Assembly (NCBI GenBank): GCA_015059965.1
Contig: SUZM01000003.1
Location: 96,764-160,763, forward strand
Origin: Rikenellaceae bacterium
Lineage (GTDB): Bacteria > Bacteroidota > Bacteroidia > Bacteroidales > Rikenellaceae
Length of the DNA stretch: 64,000 bases
Reading direction: 5' to 3'
Shown: in pieces, positions 34,948 through 44,982 of the stretch
How the letters are laid out: every line of letters begins with the position of its first letter
How positions within the stretch are numbered: the first letter of the stretch is position 1
The notes under the pieces: generated by a model
What the model was told of the DNA's origin: nothing
What the model saw: the letters and a program-made list of their open reading frames with translations, nothing else
Databases searched by the model: none
Position numbers and translations under genes: made by a program

Positions 34948-37572
34948 ATGAAAAAACTTCTCTCTTTCATGGCAGCGGCAGTTGCCCTGTTCGCTGTAAG
35001 CTGTGTCGATGAGTATGACGACTCGGCTGTGTGGGATAAGATCCGCGAGATGGATTCCCGCCTGGAGTACCTGGAGGATGTATGCAAGGAGATGAACACC
35101 AACATCTCGGCGCTGCAGACCATCGTTGAGGCTCTCCAGAAGAATGACTATGTAACCGGCATCGTGCCCATCCAGAAGGGTGGCGAGGTGATCGGCTACA
35201 CGATTTCGTTCGCCAAGAGCGATTCGATCACCATCTACACCAATAATGGTGGTGAGGGTGTCGGCTACACGCCTCAGATCGGTGTGAAGCAGGATACCGA
35301 TGGCAAGTACTACTGGACCATCGACGGTGAGTGGCTGCTCGACGAGAACGGCAACAAGGTGAAGGCCGTAGGTGAGGACGGTAAGGATGGCCAGAATGGT
35401 CAGGACGGTAAACCCGGTGCCGACGGTAAGCCCGGACAGGACGGTGAGGATGGCAAGGATGGCCAGCCCGGTGCCCCCGGTCAGGACGGCGAAGACGGTA
35501 AGGACGGCCAGGATGGTCAGGACGGTGAGGATGGCGTAACCCCCGAGCTCAAGATCGAGAACGGCATGTGGTATGTATCCTACGACGATGGCGCAACCTG
35601 GACCGAGCTGGGCAAGGCTACCGGTGAGGATGGCCAGAATGGTCAGGACGGTAAGCCCGGTGAGGACGGCGAGGATGGCGTAGGTGCCATTGTGGATGTA
35701 ACCTGGGACGAGAACAACGTATACTTCACGCTCTACGACGGTACGGTAATCACCCTGCCCCTGGGCGATGGTGCCGGTGTCGAGGAGCCCGAGGTAGAGA
35801 TCGAGAAGATTACGGTGGCCGACTTCCTGGCTGCTGCCGACACGGCTAAGACCTATGAGCTGACGGGTGAGATTACCCGTGTAGCGAACACCACCTACGG
35901 TAACTTCGACCTGACGGATGAGACGGGTACGATTTACGTTTATGGCCTGCTGACCCCCGAGGGTGAGGCCAAGACCCAGTGGGCTGCTGCCGGTCTGAAG
36001 TTGGGTGACAAGATCACCATTCAGGGTGTCTATTCGACCTACAATGAGTCGCCCCAGATCCAGAACGCCATCTATGTATCGCACGAGGAGGGTGAGCCCG
36101 AGCCCGGTCCCGAGGTAACGGCCGGTATCTATACCTCGGACGAGGCTTTCGTATGCACGGTGGACAACAGCGATGCTGCTGCTTACGGTCTGGGTGCTAC
36201 GGTAATTGGCGAGGAGTCGGTTACGGGCTTCAAACTGGGTACCTCGAAGATGTCGGGTGTATTCACCTCGGCTGCCGTGGGCGTAGAGGGTGACAAGACC
36301 CTCTCGTTCTACGCTGTGGCTTGGAAGGGCGCTTCCGCTACGCTCTATGTTCGCGTGAATGGTGTGGATGCCGGTTCGTTCGAGTTGGCTGCCAACAATG
36401 GTGCAACAAGTACGGCTCCTTACACGGCTCTTACGTTTGCTGAGACCGACAAGTATTCGGTTGAGCTGACGGGTCTGACGGCCGCTTCGGTGATCGAGTT
36501 CTCGACCTCGGCCAACTTTGCCAAGGAGACGAGCTCGGCTCCGCGTGCCATTGTTTGCGGTGTGAAGCTGACCGATGCTGAGGCTGGTGGCGATGAGCCC
36601 GCAGCCAAATTGCCTTACGGCTACCGTGCCGGTTCGGAGGAGGTTGTTTGGTCGAAGGCTCTGTCGGAGCTCTCGCTGACGGCCGCCAACGCCAACCACA
36701 TTGCCGCTACGGGCAAGTACCTGATCGTGGCTGCTGCCGGTGAGGCTCCCGTGGTGCTGGATGCCCTGACGGGTGAGTATGTGCAGACCCTGGATCTGGG
36801 CGAGATGGCCGGTGCCAACGCCGCCATCACGGCTGACTCGGAGGGTAACATCGTTGTCAGCTCGTTTGCTGAGGCTACCGGTTTCCGCATTGGCCGTATG
36901 AAGGATATCAACGACACGCTGGAGGTCTTCATCACGCGTGATTCGCAGGAGTATGGTAAGGATCTTTCGGTTGTGGGTGACGTGTATGGCGATGCCCGTC
37001 TGACGCTGATGTATTCGCCTTGGTCGTCGGGTACGACGGGTCACCTGCTCTATGCAATTTCGGGCGGTGTTGCCGATGACGGCTACTGGTCGAAGATCGC
37101 TGCCGGTGAGATCACCGACAAGATCGACAACAACAACGGTGACGTAATCTACCGCGATATGGGTGAGGGTGCTCCCTACTTCATGTCGGGTTACTCGAGC
37201 AACTGCTTTGTATGGGCAGAGGCTGGCACGGCTCAGGCTGTACAAGTTACCACGAACAGCAACTGCGGTGCAGTTTGTCTGGATGTGACCGAGTTCAACG
37301 GTGCCAAGTACCTGATGACGGCTTGTGATACCTACTTCACCTGGTCGCTTGCTGATGCCGGTATCTACTTTGCCGACGTAACGACGATCGAGAACTTCAA
37401 GGCCGGTGTGGTATACTTCAGCACGGGTGCCCTGGAGTGGAATGCTGCTTCGATGGGAGGTGGTACCGACTGCGCCCTGAGCGTATCGGAGGATGGCGTT
37501 TACATGTACGCCTATGTGCTGCACCCGGGTGGAAAGGTTGGTTGCATCCGCGTAGACTGTCTGGATAAGTAA
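34948..37572 (+). CDS. Surface lipoprotein with coiled-coil-like N-terminus, collagen-like Gly-X-Y tracts, OB-fold-like and beta-propeller-like regions
   Basis: Lipobox-like MKKLLSFMAAAVALFAVSCVDEYDD; GEDGKDGQNGQDGKPGADGKPGQDGEDGKDGQPGAPGQDGEDGKDGQDGQDGEDG; later DLTDETGTIYVYG. Confidence 0.85.
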   Translation: MKKLLSFMAAAVALFAVSCVDEYDDSAVWDKIREMDSRLEYLEDVCKEMNTNISALQTIVEALQKNDYVTGIVPIQKGGEVIGYTISFAKSDSITIYTNNGGEGVGYTPQIGVKQDTDGKYYWTIDGEWLLDENGNKVKAVGEDGKDGQNGQDGKPGADGKPGQDGEDGKDGQPGAPGQDGEDGKDGQDGQDGEDGVTPELKIENGMWYVSYDDGATWTELGKATGEDGQNGQDGKPGEDGEDGVGAIVDVTWDENNVYFTLYDGTVITLPLGDGAGVEEPEVEIEKITVADFLAAADTAKTYELTGEITRVANTTYGNFDLTDETGTIYVYGLLTPEGEAKTQWAAAGLKLGDKITIQGVYSTYNESPQIQNAIYVSHEEGEPEPGPEVTAGIYTSDEAFVCTVDNSDAAAYGLGATVIGEESVTGFKLGTSKMSGVFTSAAVGVEGDKTLSFYAVAWKGASATLYVRVNGVDAGSFELAANNGATSTAPYTALTFAETDKYSVELTGLTAASVIEFSTSANFAKETSSAPRAIVCGVKLTDAEAGGDEPAAKLPYGYRAGSEEVVWSKALSELSLTAANANHIAATGKYLIVAAAGEAPVVLDALTGEYVQTLDLGEMAGANAAITADSEGNIVVSSFAEATGFRIGRMKDINDTLEVFITRDSQEYGKDLSVVGDVYGDARLTLMYSPWSSGTTGHLLYAISGGVADDGYWSKIAAGEITDKIDNNNGDVIYRDMGEGAPYFMSGYSSNCFVWAEAGTAQAVQVTTNSNCGAVCLDVTEFNGAKYLMTACDTYFTWSLADAGIYFADVTTIENFKAGVVYFSTGALEWNAASMGGGTDCALSVSEDGVYMYAYVLHPGGKVGCIRVDCLDK
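35371..35690 (+). repeat. Two collagen-like Gly-X-Y coding tracts, split by a short non-collagenous segment
   Basis: 35371-35538 and 35622-35690: degenerate 9-nt GGT-NAN-GAN-type repeats encoding GEDGKDGQDG... Confidence 0.9.
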
Positions 37573-37593
37573 TTTCCTTCCAAACAATTTTTT

Positions 37594-37631
37594 GGCGCTC
37601 TGCCCCTTCGGGCAGGGCGCTTTTTGTTTTT
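37594..37631 (+). terminator. Intrinsic terminator after the collagen-like lipoprotein gene
   Basis: GGCGCTCTGCCCCTTCGGGCAGGGCGCTTTTTGTTTT. Confidence 0.9.
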
Positions 37632-37918
37632 TGGGCCGGCGGGGGCTCCTCAGCCTCAGAACTCCCAAAGTCCACAGCCCTAACCACAAAACGAATCGAG
37701 AATCGAGAATCAGCCTTTAGCGTTGCTTATGCCCTTTTCGAGATAATGGCAGCAAAGCGGAAAACAAATCAAAAATATTCCTCCAAACAGGCGGTTTTCT
37801 GCGAAAAAAGTAGTAACTTCGCACGCGAATTATAGTGTTACGGGAATAACAGCCTGTTTCAGCTGAATTTCAACAACAATTAACAACTAATAAAATACCA
37901 AACAACAAACAATTAACC

Positions 37919-39268
37919 ATGTCGAAAATCATTACATTACGAAAAGGTCTCGACATCAATCTTCAGGGCAAGGCCGAGCTTTCGCTTTATGAGGCGAAGG
38001 CTGCAGCCGATTACGCCCTGTCGCCCCTCGATTTCGAGGGTGTGACTCCGAAGTTGCTGGTTAAAGTCGGTGATGAGGTGAAGGCCGGTGATGCGTTGTT
38101 CTTCAACAAGTACAACGATCGCGTACTCTTCACATCGCCCGTCAGCGGTACGGTTTCGGCCGTGAACCGCGGCGAGAAGCGTCGCGTGCTGAACGTGACG
38201 ATCACCCCCGACCGCGAGCAGCAGTACAAGGAGTTCGCCATGCTCGATCTGCAGAAGGCGACCCGCGAAGAGGTGGTCGAGATGTTGCTTCAGTCGGGTC
38301 TGTGGCCCCTGCTGATTCAGCGTCCTTACGGCGTTATCGCCGATCCCGAGGCACAGCCGAAGGCGATCTTCGTCTCGGCATTCGATTCGGCCCCCCTGGC
38401 CCCCGACTACAACTTCGTGCTCCGCTCGGAGAAGGAGAACCTGCAGAAGGGTGTTGAGGTGCTGAAGAAGCTCACCTCGGGCAAGGTACACTTCTCGATG
38501 CGTGCCAAGGAGAGCTCGGTTGCCGAGCAGCTCAAGGGCGTGGAGCTCCACACCTTTGCCGGCAAGCACCCCGCAGGTAACGTCGGTGTGCAGATCCACC
38601 ACATCGACCCCATCAACAAGGGTGAGGTGGTTTGGACCGTGAACGTGCAGGATCTGGCCATCATCGGCCGTCTGTTCCTGACGGGCAAGGTTGATATGAC
38701 CCGCACGATCGCCGTAACGGGTTCGGAGGTGGAGAAACCCCGCTACTGCAAGGTGGTGGCCGGTGCCAACCTCGACTCGATCCTCAAGGGCGAACTGAAG
38801 GCTCAGAAGGAGGGTGACACGGTGCGCGTCATCAACGGCAACGCGCTGACCGGTACGAAGGCCGAGGGTTACCTCTCGTTCTATGCCAACCAGCTGACCG
38901 TTATCCCCGAGGGCGACAAGTACGAGCTCCTGGGTTGGGCCATGCCGCGCTTTGGGAAGTTCTCGGTATCGCGCAGCTACTTCTCGTGGCTCTTCCCCAA
39001 GAAGGCCTACCGCCTGGACACGAACCTCAATGGTGGCGAGCGTCCCTTCATCGTCACGGGTCTCTATGAGCAGTATCTGCCCATGGACATCTACCCGATG
39101 TACCTCTTGAAGGCCTGCCTTGCCGGTGATATCGACAAGATGGAGAATCTGGGTATCTACGAGGTACTGCCCGAGGATCTGGCACTCTGCGAGTTTGTCT
39201 GCCCCTCGAAGATCGAGATTCAGCAGATTCTTCGCGATGGTATTAACTTAATGATTAAGGAGGCTTAA
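37919..39268 (+). CDS. nqrA: Na+-translocating NADH:quinone reductase subunit A
   Basis: First of six collinear nqr genes; ITLRKGLDINLQGKAE, KVGDEVKAGDALFFNK. Confidence 0.96.
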   Translation: MSKIITLRKGLDINLQGKAELSLYEAKAAADYALSPLDFEGVTPKLLVKVGDEVKAGDALFFNKYNDRVLFTSPVSGTVSAVNRGEKRRVLNVTITPDREQQYKEFAMLDLQKATREEVVEMLLQSGLWPLLIQRPYGVIADPEAQPKAIFVSAFDSAPLAPDYNFVLRSEKENLQKGVEVLKKLTSGKVHFSMRAKESSVAEQLKGVELHTFAGKHPAGNVGVQIHHIDPINKGEVVWTVNVQDLAIIGRLFLTGKVDMTRTIAVTGSEVEKPRYCKVVAGANLDSILKGELKAQKEGDTVRVINGNALTGTKAEGYLSFYANQLTVIPEGDKYELLGWAMPRFGKFSVSRSYFSWLFPKKAYRLDTNLNGGERPFIVTGLYEQYLPMDIYPMYLLKACLAGDIDKMENLGIYEVLPEDLALCEFVCPSKIEIQQILRDGINLMIKEA

Positions 39269-39270
39269 CA

Positions 39271-40410
39271 ATGGATTTGCGTAAATTGGTAGACAAGGTT
39301 AAACCGACCTTTACGAAGGGAGGCAAGCTCGCCTTCCTGGAGTCGACCTTCGATGGTTTCGAGACCTTCCTCTTCGTCCCGAACAAGACCACCTCGAAGG
39401 GTTCGCATGTGCGCGACTGCAACGACTCGAAGCGCACGATGATCTGCGTCGTACTGGCACTGCTGCCCGCCTTCCTCTTCGGTTGCTACAACACCGGTGT
39501 GCAGGTGAGCCTGGAGGGTTTCAACGCCTTCCTCTATGGTCTGGTACGCATTCTTCCGATGGTGGCCGTGAGCTACATCACGGGTCTGGCCATCGAGTTC
39601 GCTTATGCTCAGATTCGCGGCCATGAGATCTACGAGGGTTTCCTCGTGTCGGGTCTTCTGATCCCGATGATCATGCCCGTTTCGATGCCCCTGTGGATGG
39701 TGGCCGTATCGACCGCCTTCGCCGTGGTATTTGGTAAAGAGGTCTTCGGTGGTACGGGTATGAATATCTTCAACCCGGCGCTCCTGGCGCGTGCCTTCGC
39801 CTTCTTCGCCTACACGCCCCAGATCTCGGGTGAGACCGCCTGGTATTCGGATTGGAAATTCATGGGTGCCCAGGTCGATGGCGTTTCGGGTGCTACGGCT
39901 CTCGAGCAGTTCGCCACGAAGGGAGCCATGGACTTCTCGGTGATGGATGCCTTCCTGGGCTTTATCCCCGGTTCGTTTGGTGAGACCTCGACACTGGCCA
40001 TCCTGATCGGTGCCGTGATCCTGCTCTATACGGGTGTGGCTTCGTGGCGCACGATGATCTCGGTCTTCGTCGGTGGTCTGGCTATGGGCCTTCTGTTCAA
40101 CGCTGTGGGTGGTAACGCCTATATGGAGATTCCCGCTTGGCAGCACCTGATTGTAGGTGGTTTCGCCTTCGGTGCCGTCTTCATGGCTACCGACCCCGTC
40201 ACCTCGGCCCAGACCAACACGGGTAAATATATCGTCGGCTTTATGACCGGTGCGCTGGCCATCCTGATTCGCGGCATCAACCCCGCCTATCCGGAGGGCA
40301 TGATGCTCTCGATCCTCTTCATGAACGCCCTGGCTCCGCTGGTGGACCACTTCGTGGTAGAGTCGAACATCTCGCGCCGCAAGAACCGCAGTAAGAAACT
40401 CGCTAAATAA
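39271..40410 (+). CDS. nqrB: Na+-NQR subunit B
   Basis: VDKVKPTFTKGGKLAFLESTFDGFETFLFVPNKTT, GVSGATALE flavin site, NIFNPALLARAFAFFAYT. Confidence 0.97.
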   Translation: MDLRKLVDKVKPTFTKGGKLAFLESTFDGFETFLFVPNKTTSKGSHVRDCNDSKRTMICVVLALLPAFLFGCYNTGVQVSLEGFNAFLYGLVRILPMVAVSYITGLAIEFAYAQIRGHEIYEGFLVSGLLIPMIMPVSMPLWMVAVSTAFAVVFGKEVFGGTGMNIFNPALLARAFAFFAYTPQISGETAWYSDWKFMGAQVDGVSGATALEQFATKGAMDFSVMDAFLGFIPGSFGETSTLAILIGAVILLYTGVASWRTMISVFVGGLAMGLLFNAVGGNAYMEIPAWQHLIVGGFAFGAVFMATDPVTSAQTNTGKYIVGFMTGALAILIRGINPAYPEGMMLSILFMNALAPLVDHFVVESNISRRKNRSKKLAK

Positions 40411-40418
40411 GGAAAGCT

Positions 40419-41147
40419 ATGGCAATGAATAAGAACAGTAATCTGTATATCGTTGTGTATGCAACGGTTATGGTGGTTGTCGTAGCCACGCTGCTTGCCT
40501 TGGCCGCCATGTCGCTCCAGTCGCGTCAGCAGGCCAACATGCTCGGCGAGAAGAAGTCGGCCATCCTCTCATCGCTGGATGCTGCCACCGAAAATTACGA
40601 CGAGTTCATCACTGCCCTGGTGGTCAATGCTCAGGGTGAGGTGATCGAGGGCGATGCCCTGGAGTTGCTCTTCGATATGAAGGGCGCCTTCGAGGCAGGC
40701 ACCTATCCCATCTTCAAGGCCCAGAACGGTCGCGTGGTGGTTCCCGTCTATGGTTCGGGTCTGTGGGGGCCGATCTGGGGCTACCTGGCTCTGGAGCCCG
40801 ACATGAACACCGTGGTGGGTATCGTCTTGGACCACTCGGGAGAGACGCCGGGTCTGGGTGCCGAGATCGCTACGCCGAAGCACCAGGCTCAGTATGTGGG
40901 CAAGACCATCTTCGAGGGTGAGGAGCTGGTGGCCATTACCCTGAGAAAGGGTGGTGCTCAGAATCCGGCCCACGAGGTGGATGCCATCTCGGGTGGCACG
41001 AAGACCTCGGACGGTGTCTCGCTCATGCTTCTGAACAGTCTGAATAACTATCTGCCTTACCTCAAGGCGCAGATCGCCGCTGCGGCCCCCGCCGTGGAGG
41101 AGCCTGTTGCTGCTGAGGAGGAGGCTGCTAACGTAAATATCGAGTAG
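40419..41147 (+). CDS. nqrC: Na+-NQR subunit C
   Basis: HSGETPGLGAEIATPKHQAQYVGK, HEVDAISGGTKTSDGVSLML (SGAT-like FMN site). Confidence 0.95.
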   Translation: MAMNKNSNLYIVVYATVMVVVVATLLALAAMSLQSRQQANMLGEKKSAILSSLDAATENYDEFITALVVNAQGEVIEGDALELLFDMKGAFEAGTYPIFKAQNGRVVVPVYGSGLWGPIWGYLALEPDMNTVVGIVLDHSGETPGLGAEIATPKHQAQYVGKTIFEGEELVAITLRKGGAQNPAHEVDAISGGTKTSDGVSLMLLNSLNNYLPYLKAQIAAAAPAVEEPVAAEEEAANVNIE

Positions 41148-41150
41148 GCT

Positions 41151-41804
41151 ATGAGTAAGGAAAAAGAGCCGTTGTTTTCGGCGAAGAATATGAAGTATCT
41201 GACGGGCCCGTTCGGCGCGAACAACCCCGTCATCGTGCAGATCCTCGGTATCTGCTCGGCGTTGGCCGTTACCGTGCAGCTCAAGCCTGCCATCGTGATG
41301 GCGCTGTCGGTAACCTTCGTTACCGCACTGGCCAACCTGGTGATGTCGCTCTTGCGTAACGGTATTCCGTCGCGCATCCGCATCATCGTACAGCTGGTGG
41401 TAATTGCTGCGCTGGTAATTCTGGTGGACCAGGTGCTGAAAGCCTTCGTTTACGATATCTCGAAGCAGCTTTCGGTCTATGTGGGTCTGATTATTACGAA
41501 CTGTATTGTGATGGGTCGCGTGGAGGCCTTTGCGCTGGGTAACAAGCCCTGGCCCGCCTTCCTCGACGGTCTGGGCAATGGTCTGGGTTATGGTCTGATT
41601 CTGGTGATCGTGGCCTTCTTCCGTGAGCTCTTTGGTTCGGGTTCGCTCTTCGGCATCCGAATCATCCCCGAGAGCTGGTACATTGCGGAGGGTGGTTTCT
41701 ACTCGAATACCGGTCTGATGCTCTTCCCGCCCATGGCGCTGATCATCGTCGGCTGCATCATCTGGGTTCACCGCACCAAGAACAAGGATTTACAGGAAAA
41801 ATAG
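41151..41804 (+). CDS. nqrD: Na+-NQR subunit D
   Basis: [59 protein letters not shown]. Confidence 0.97.
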   Translation: MSKEKEPLFSAKNMKYLTGPFGANNPVIVQILGICSALAVTVQLKPAIVMALSVTFVTALANLVMSLLRNGIPSRIRIIVQLVVIAALVILVDQVLKAFVYDISKQLSVYVGLIITNCIVMGRVEAFALGNKPWPAFLDGLGNGLGYGLILVIVAFFRELFGSGSLFGIRIIPESWYIAEGGFYSNTGLMLFPPMALIIVGCIIWVHRTKNKDLQEK

Positions 41805-41815
41805 AGGGCTGAATT

Positions 41816-42424
41816 ATGGAAACTTTGAATATTTTTATCAAGTCGATCTTTATCGACAACATGGTATTCGCCTTCTTCTTCGGTATGTGCTCCTACATCG
41901 CCGTATCGAAGAGCGTAAAGACGGCGTTGGGTTTGGGTGCTGCGGTAACCTTCGTACAGGTGATGACCGTACCCCTGAACTACCTCTTATATAATTATGT
42001 CTTGAAGGCAAACGTCCTGGTTGAGGGTGTAGATCTGAGCTTTTTGACCTTTATCATCTTCATTGCCACCATCGCCGCCTTTGTGCAGCTGGTGGAGATG
42101 ATCGTCGAGAAGTTCTCGCCCACGCTCTACAACCAGCTGGGTATCTTCCTGCCGCTGATTGCCGTGAACTGCGCCATCCTGGGTGGTTCGCTCTTCATGC
42201 AGCAGAAGGTCGATGGTGGCGAGCTGACCTCGCTCTGGCAGTCGATCGTCTACGGTCTGGGCTCGGGTATCGGTTGGTGGATTGCGATCGTAATGATGGC
42301 CGCCATCCGCGAGAAGACGACCTATTCGCACATCCCGGCTGCCCTGAAGGGTCCCGGTATCGCCTTCATTATCACGGGTCTGATGGGTATCGCCTTCATG
42401 ATCTTCAGCGGTATTCAGTTGTAA
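41816..42424 (+). CDS. nqrE: Na+-NQR subunit E
   Basis: FIKSIFIDNMVFAFFFGMCSYIAVSKSVKTALGLGAAVTFV, FLPLIAVNCAILGGSLFM. Confidence 0.97.
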   Translation: METLNIFIKSIFIDNMVFAFFFGMCSYIAVSKSVKTALGLGAAVTFVQVMTVPLNYLLYNYVLKANVLVEGVDLSFLTFIIFIATIAAFVQLVEMIVEKFSPTLYNQLGIFLPLIAVNCAILGGSLFMQQKVDGGELTSLWQSIVYGLGSGIGWWIAIVMMAAIREKTTYSHIPAALKGPGIAFIITGLMGIAFMIFSGIQL

Positions 42425-42447
42425 ACCTTTAAAAAGAGAGAGACTAT

Positions 42448-43710
42448 ATGGAAATGACAATTTTAGTAGCGATTCTCGCCTTCCTGGTGGTGACGCTCGT
42501 GCTGGTCGCTTTGCTTCTCTTTGCGAAGGCGAAGCTGACCTCGTCGGGTGCCGTTACCATCGACATCAACAACGGCGAGAAGGTGCTGACGGCCGAGAGC
42601 GGATCGACACTGCTCTCCACGCTGTCCGATAATAAAGTATTCCTCCCCTCGGCCTGCGGTGGCGGTGGTGCCTGCGGTATGTGCAAGTGCCAGGTACTGG
42701 AGGGCGGTGGCGACATCCTGCCCACCGAGACCGGCTTCATCAACCGCAAGATGCAGAAGGACCACTGGCGTCTGGGTTGCCAGGTGAAGGTGAAGGAGAA
42801 CATGAAGATCCGCGTACCCGACTCGGTACTCGGTGTGAAGAAGTGGGAGTGCGAGGTGGTTTCGAACCGCTCGATCTCGACCTTCCTCAAGGAGTTCGTC
42901 GTGAAGCTCCCCGAGGGCGAGAACCTGAACTTCCGCTCGGGTGGTTACATCCAGATCGACATCCCCGCCTACAAGGAGATCAAGTTCTCGGATATGGATA
43001 TCGACGAGAAGTTCCGCGAGGATTGGGACAAGTTCAAGATGTGGGATCTGGTGACGACCAACCCTGAGGATACGTTCCGCGCCTACTCGATGGCCAACCA
43101 CCCCGCCGAGGGCAACATCATCATGCTCAACATCCGTATCGCCACGCCTCCGTTCGATCGCGTAAACGGCGGCTTCATGAAGGTGAACCCGGGTATCTGC
43201 TCGTCGTATGTCTTCTCGCGCAAGCCGGGTGACAAGGTGACCATCTCGGGCCCCTACGGTGAGTTCTTCCTCGACGAGAACCTGCCCGATACGCAGGAGC
43301 TGATCTTCATCGGTGGTGGTGCCGGTATGGCCCCCATGCGCAGCCACCTGATGCACCTCTTCAAGACCGAGAAGACGAAGCGTCCCGTATCGTTCTGGTA
43401 TGGTGCCCGTGCCCTGAAGGAGGCTCCCTACATGGACGAGTTCCACCAGATTGAGCAGGATTTCCCCAACTTCAAGATGAACCTGGCCCTCGACCGTCCC
43501 GATCCGGATGCCGATGCCAAGGGGGTAGCCTACACCGCCGGTTTCGTTCACAATGTGCTCTACGAGAACTACCTGAAGAACCACGAGGCTCCCGAGGATT
43601 GCATCTACCTCATGTGCGGACCTCCGATGATGATCGGTGCCGTGGTGAACATGCTCGATTCGCTGGGTGTGCCGCCTGAGAATATTCTTTACGACAACTT
43701 CGGTTCGTAA
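42448..43710 (+). CDS. nqrF: Na+-NQR subunit F
   Basis: SACGGGGACGMCKCQVLEGGG 2Fe-2S motif, FAD/NAD reductase domain, MCGPPMM. Confidence 0.97.
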   Translation: MEMTILVAILAFLVVTLVLVALLLFAKAKLTSSGAVTIDINNGEKVLTAESGSTLLSTLSDNKVFLPSACGGGGACGMCKCQVLEGGGDILPTETGFINRKMQKDHWRLGCQVKVKENMKIRVPDSVLGVKKWECEVVSNRSISTFLKEFVVKLPEGENLNFRSGGYIQIDIPAYKEIKFSDMDIDEKFREDWDKFKMWDLVTTNPEDTFRAYSMANHPAEGNIIMLNIRIATPPFDRVNGGFMKVNPGICSSYVFSRKPGDKVTISGPYGEFFLDENLPDTQELIFIGGGAGMAPMRSHLMHLFKTEKTKRPVSFWYGARALKEAPYMDEFHQIEQDFPNFKMNLALDRPDPDADAKGVAYTAGFVHNVLYENYLKNHEAPEDCIYLMCGPPMMIGAVVNMLDSLGVPPENILYDNFGS

Positions 43711-43747
43711 TTTTCGATTTGTAAGCGGTATATTCCGCACATCCCAA

Positions 43748-43796
43748 ACAAAACCCGAACGGGACGTACGCCAAGTACTACCCGTCCGGGTTTCTT
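43748..43796 (+). terminator. Likely terminator after nqrF
   Basis: AAACCCGAACGGGACGTAC...AGTACTACCCGTCCGGGTTTCTT imperfect inverted repeat. Confidence 0.7.
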
Positions 43797-43819
43797 ATTG
43801 CGATGCACAGAATTTCCTC

Positions 43820-43950
43820 GCTTAAAATCAAAAATTGATGGTTGCTCCAGGCCCCTTCTGACACAAATTACGTTGCGCTAAAATCAAAATTTGATCCTTG
43901 TTCCAGGCCTCTTCTGACACGAAATTACGTTGCGCTAAAATCAAATTTTA
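43820..43950. repeat. 57-bp tandem direct repeat, about 2.3 copies
   Basis: Copies at 43820-43876 and 43877-43933, partial third from 43934 reaching the ybaK stop. Confidence 0.9.
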
Positions 43951-44430
43951 GGCGCACAACTCGGAGACCGTAGCCTTGACAAAGGCGATAAGGTCTGAGG
44001 GGGCAATGGCAATCTGCAGCCCGCGCACGCCGGCCGAGATATAGATACGATCGAAATCGGTGGCTGTAGGGTGAATAAAGATGGGGAAGGGCTTTTTCAG
44101 TCCGATAGGGGAGCAGCCGCCGCGGATATAGCCTGTGGTGGGCAGAAGCTCCTTCATGGGGATCAGATCACACTTCTTGTTGCCCGAGGCACGGGCTGCG
44201 GCCTTCAGGTCCACCTCTCGGTCGCCCGGAATCACGCAGACAAAGTGGCCCGTGCGATCACCCTTCAGCACAAGGGTCTTGAATACGCGGGCAATATCTT
44301 CACCCAGCTGTTCGGCCACATGCGTGGCGGCAAGGTCCGACTCATCGACCTCGTAGGGGATCAGTTCGTAGGCGATTCGGGCACGATCCAGCAGACGTGC
44401 GGCATTGGTCTTGTCTATCTTCTTTGCCAT
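43948..44430 (-). CDS. ybaK: YbaK/EbsC-family Cys-tRNA(Pro) deacylase
   Basis: ARVFKTLVLKGDRTGHFVCVIPGDREVDLKAAARASGNKKCDLIPMKELLPTTGYIRGGCSPIGLKK. Confidence 0.95.
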   Translation of the reverse strand: MAKKIDKTNAARLLDRARIAYELIPYEVDESDLAATHVAEQLGEDIARVFKTLVLKGDRTGHFVCVIPGDREVDLKAAARASGNKKCDLIPMKELLPTTGYIRGGCSPIGLKKPFPIFIHPTATDFDRIYISAGVRGLQIAIAPSDLIAFVKATVSELCA

Positions 44431-44571
44431 GGGCAGAATCTTTTTCTTGCGCAGACAAAGATAGTGCTTTTTGCCACCATTTCCCAACCGATTGCGATGG
44501 CGGGGGCCGATTTATTTGCCAAAAACGATATTTTCCCTATCTTTGCGCCCGCAAACTCAAATAAAAATCGA

Positions 44572-44934
44572 ATGAAGGGAATTTTAGCCATCCTGCTGTT
44601 GGTCTGCTCCAACGCCTTTATGACCCTGGCCTGGTACGGACACATCGTCTTTAAGTCGAAGATCGAAAAGTTCGGCCTGGCGGCCATCGTGCTCCTGAGC
44701 TGGGGTATCGCCCTCTTCGAGTACTGCTTCCAGGTGCCGGCCAACCGCCTGGGCAGTGCACAGTATGGCGGACCCTTTTCGCTGTGGGAGCTGAAGGTGA
44801 TCCAGGAGGTGATCACATTGGTGGTCTTCACCATCTTTACGGTGGTCTTCATGAAGTCCGAAACCCTGCGCTGGAACCATCTCGCCGGCTTCGTCTGCTT
44901 AGTGCTGGCCGTCTATTTTATCTTCAAAAAGTAA
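44572..44934 (+). CDS. DMT-family / DUF486 small membrane protein
   Basis: 121 aa; LLLVCSNAFMTLAWYGHIVF, SWGIALFEYCFQVPANRLG; TATCTTTG box at about 44538-44545. Confidence 0.9.
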   Translation: MKGILAILLLVCSNAFMTLAWYGHIVFKSKIEKFGLAAIVLLSWGIALFEYCFQVPANRLGSAQYGGPFSLWELKVIQEVITLVVFTIFTVVFMKSETLRWNHLAGFVCLVLAVYFIFKK

Positions 44935-44940
44935 AGACGA

Positions 44941-44982
44941 CAACAAAAAACACAACTCTTTCGGAGTTGTGTTTTTTGTTGC
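44941..44982. terminator. Bidirectional intrinsic terminator
   Basis: CAACAAAAAACACAACTCTTTCGGAGTTGTGTTTTTTGTTG. Confidence 0.93.

Noticed and set aside
34933-37689. 918-aa minus-strand ORF spanning the collagen-like lipoprotein gene
   Set aside because: Striking length, but the repeated TLTVLTILAIL pattern is the reverse complement of the Gly-X-Y repeat codons; no promoter or RBS logic.
37919-43710. Rnf complex instead of NQR
   Set aside because: Six-gene order with NqrA, NqrB flavin site and NqrF 2Fe-2S/FAD protein is diagnostic of Na+-NQR.
43820-43950. CRISPR-like array
   Set aside because: Contiguous 57-bp tandem units with no unique spacers.
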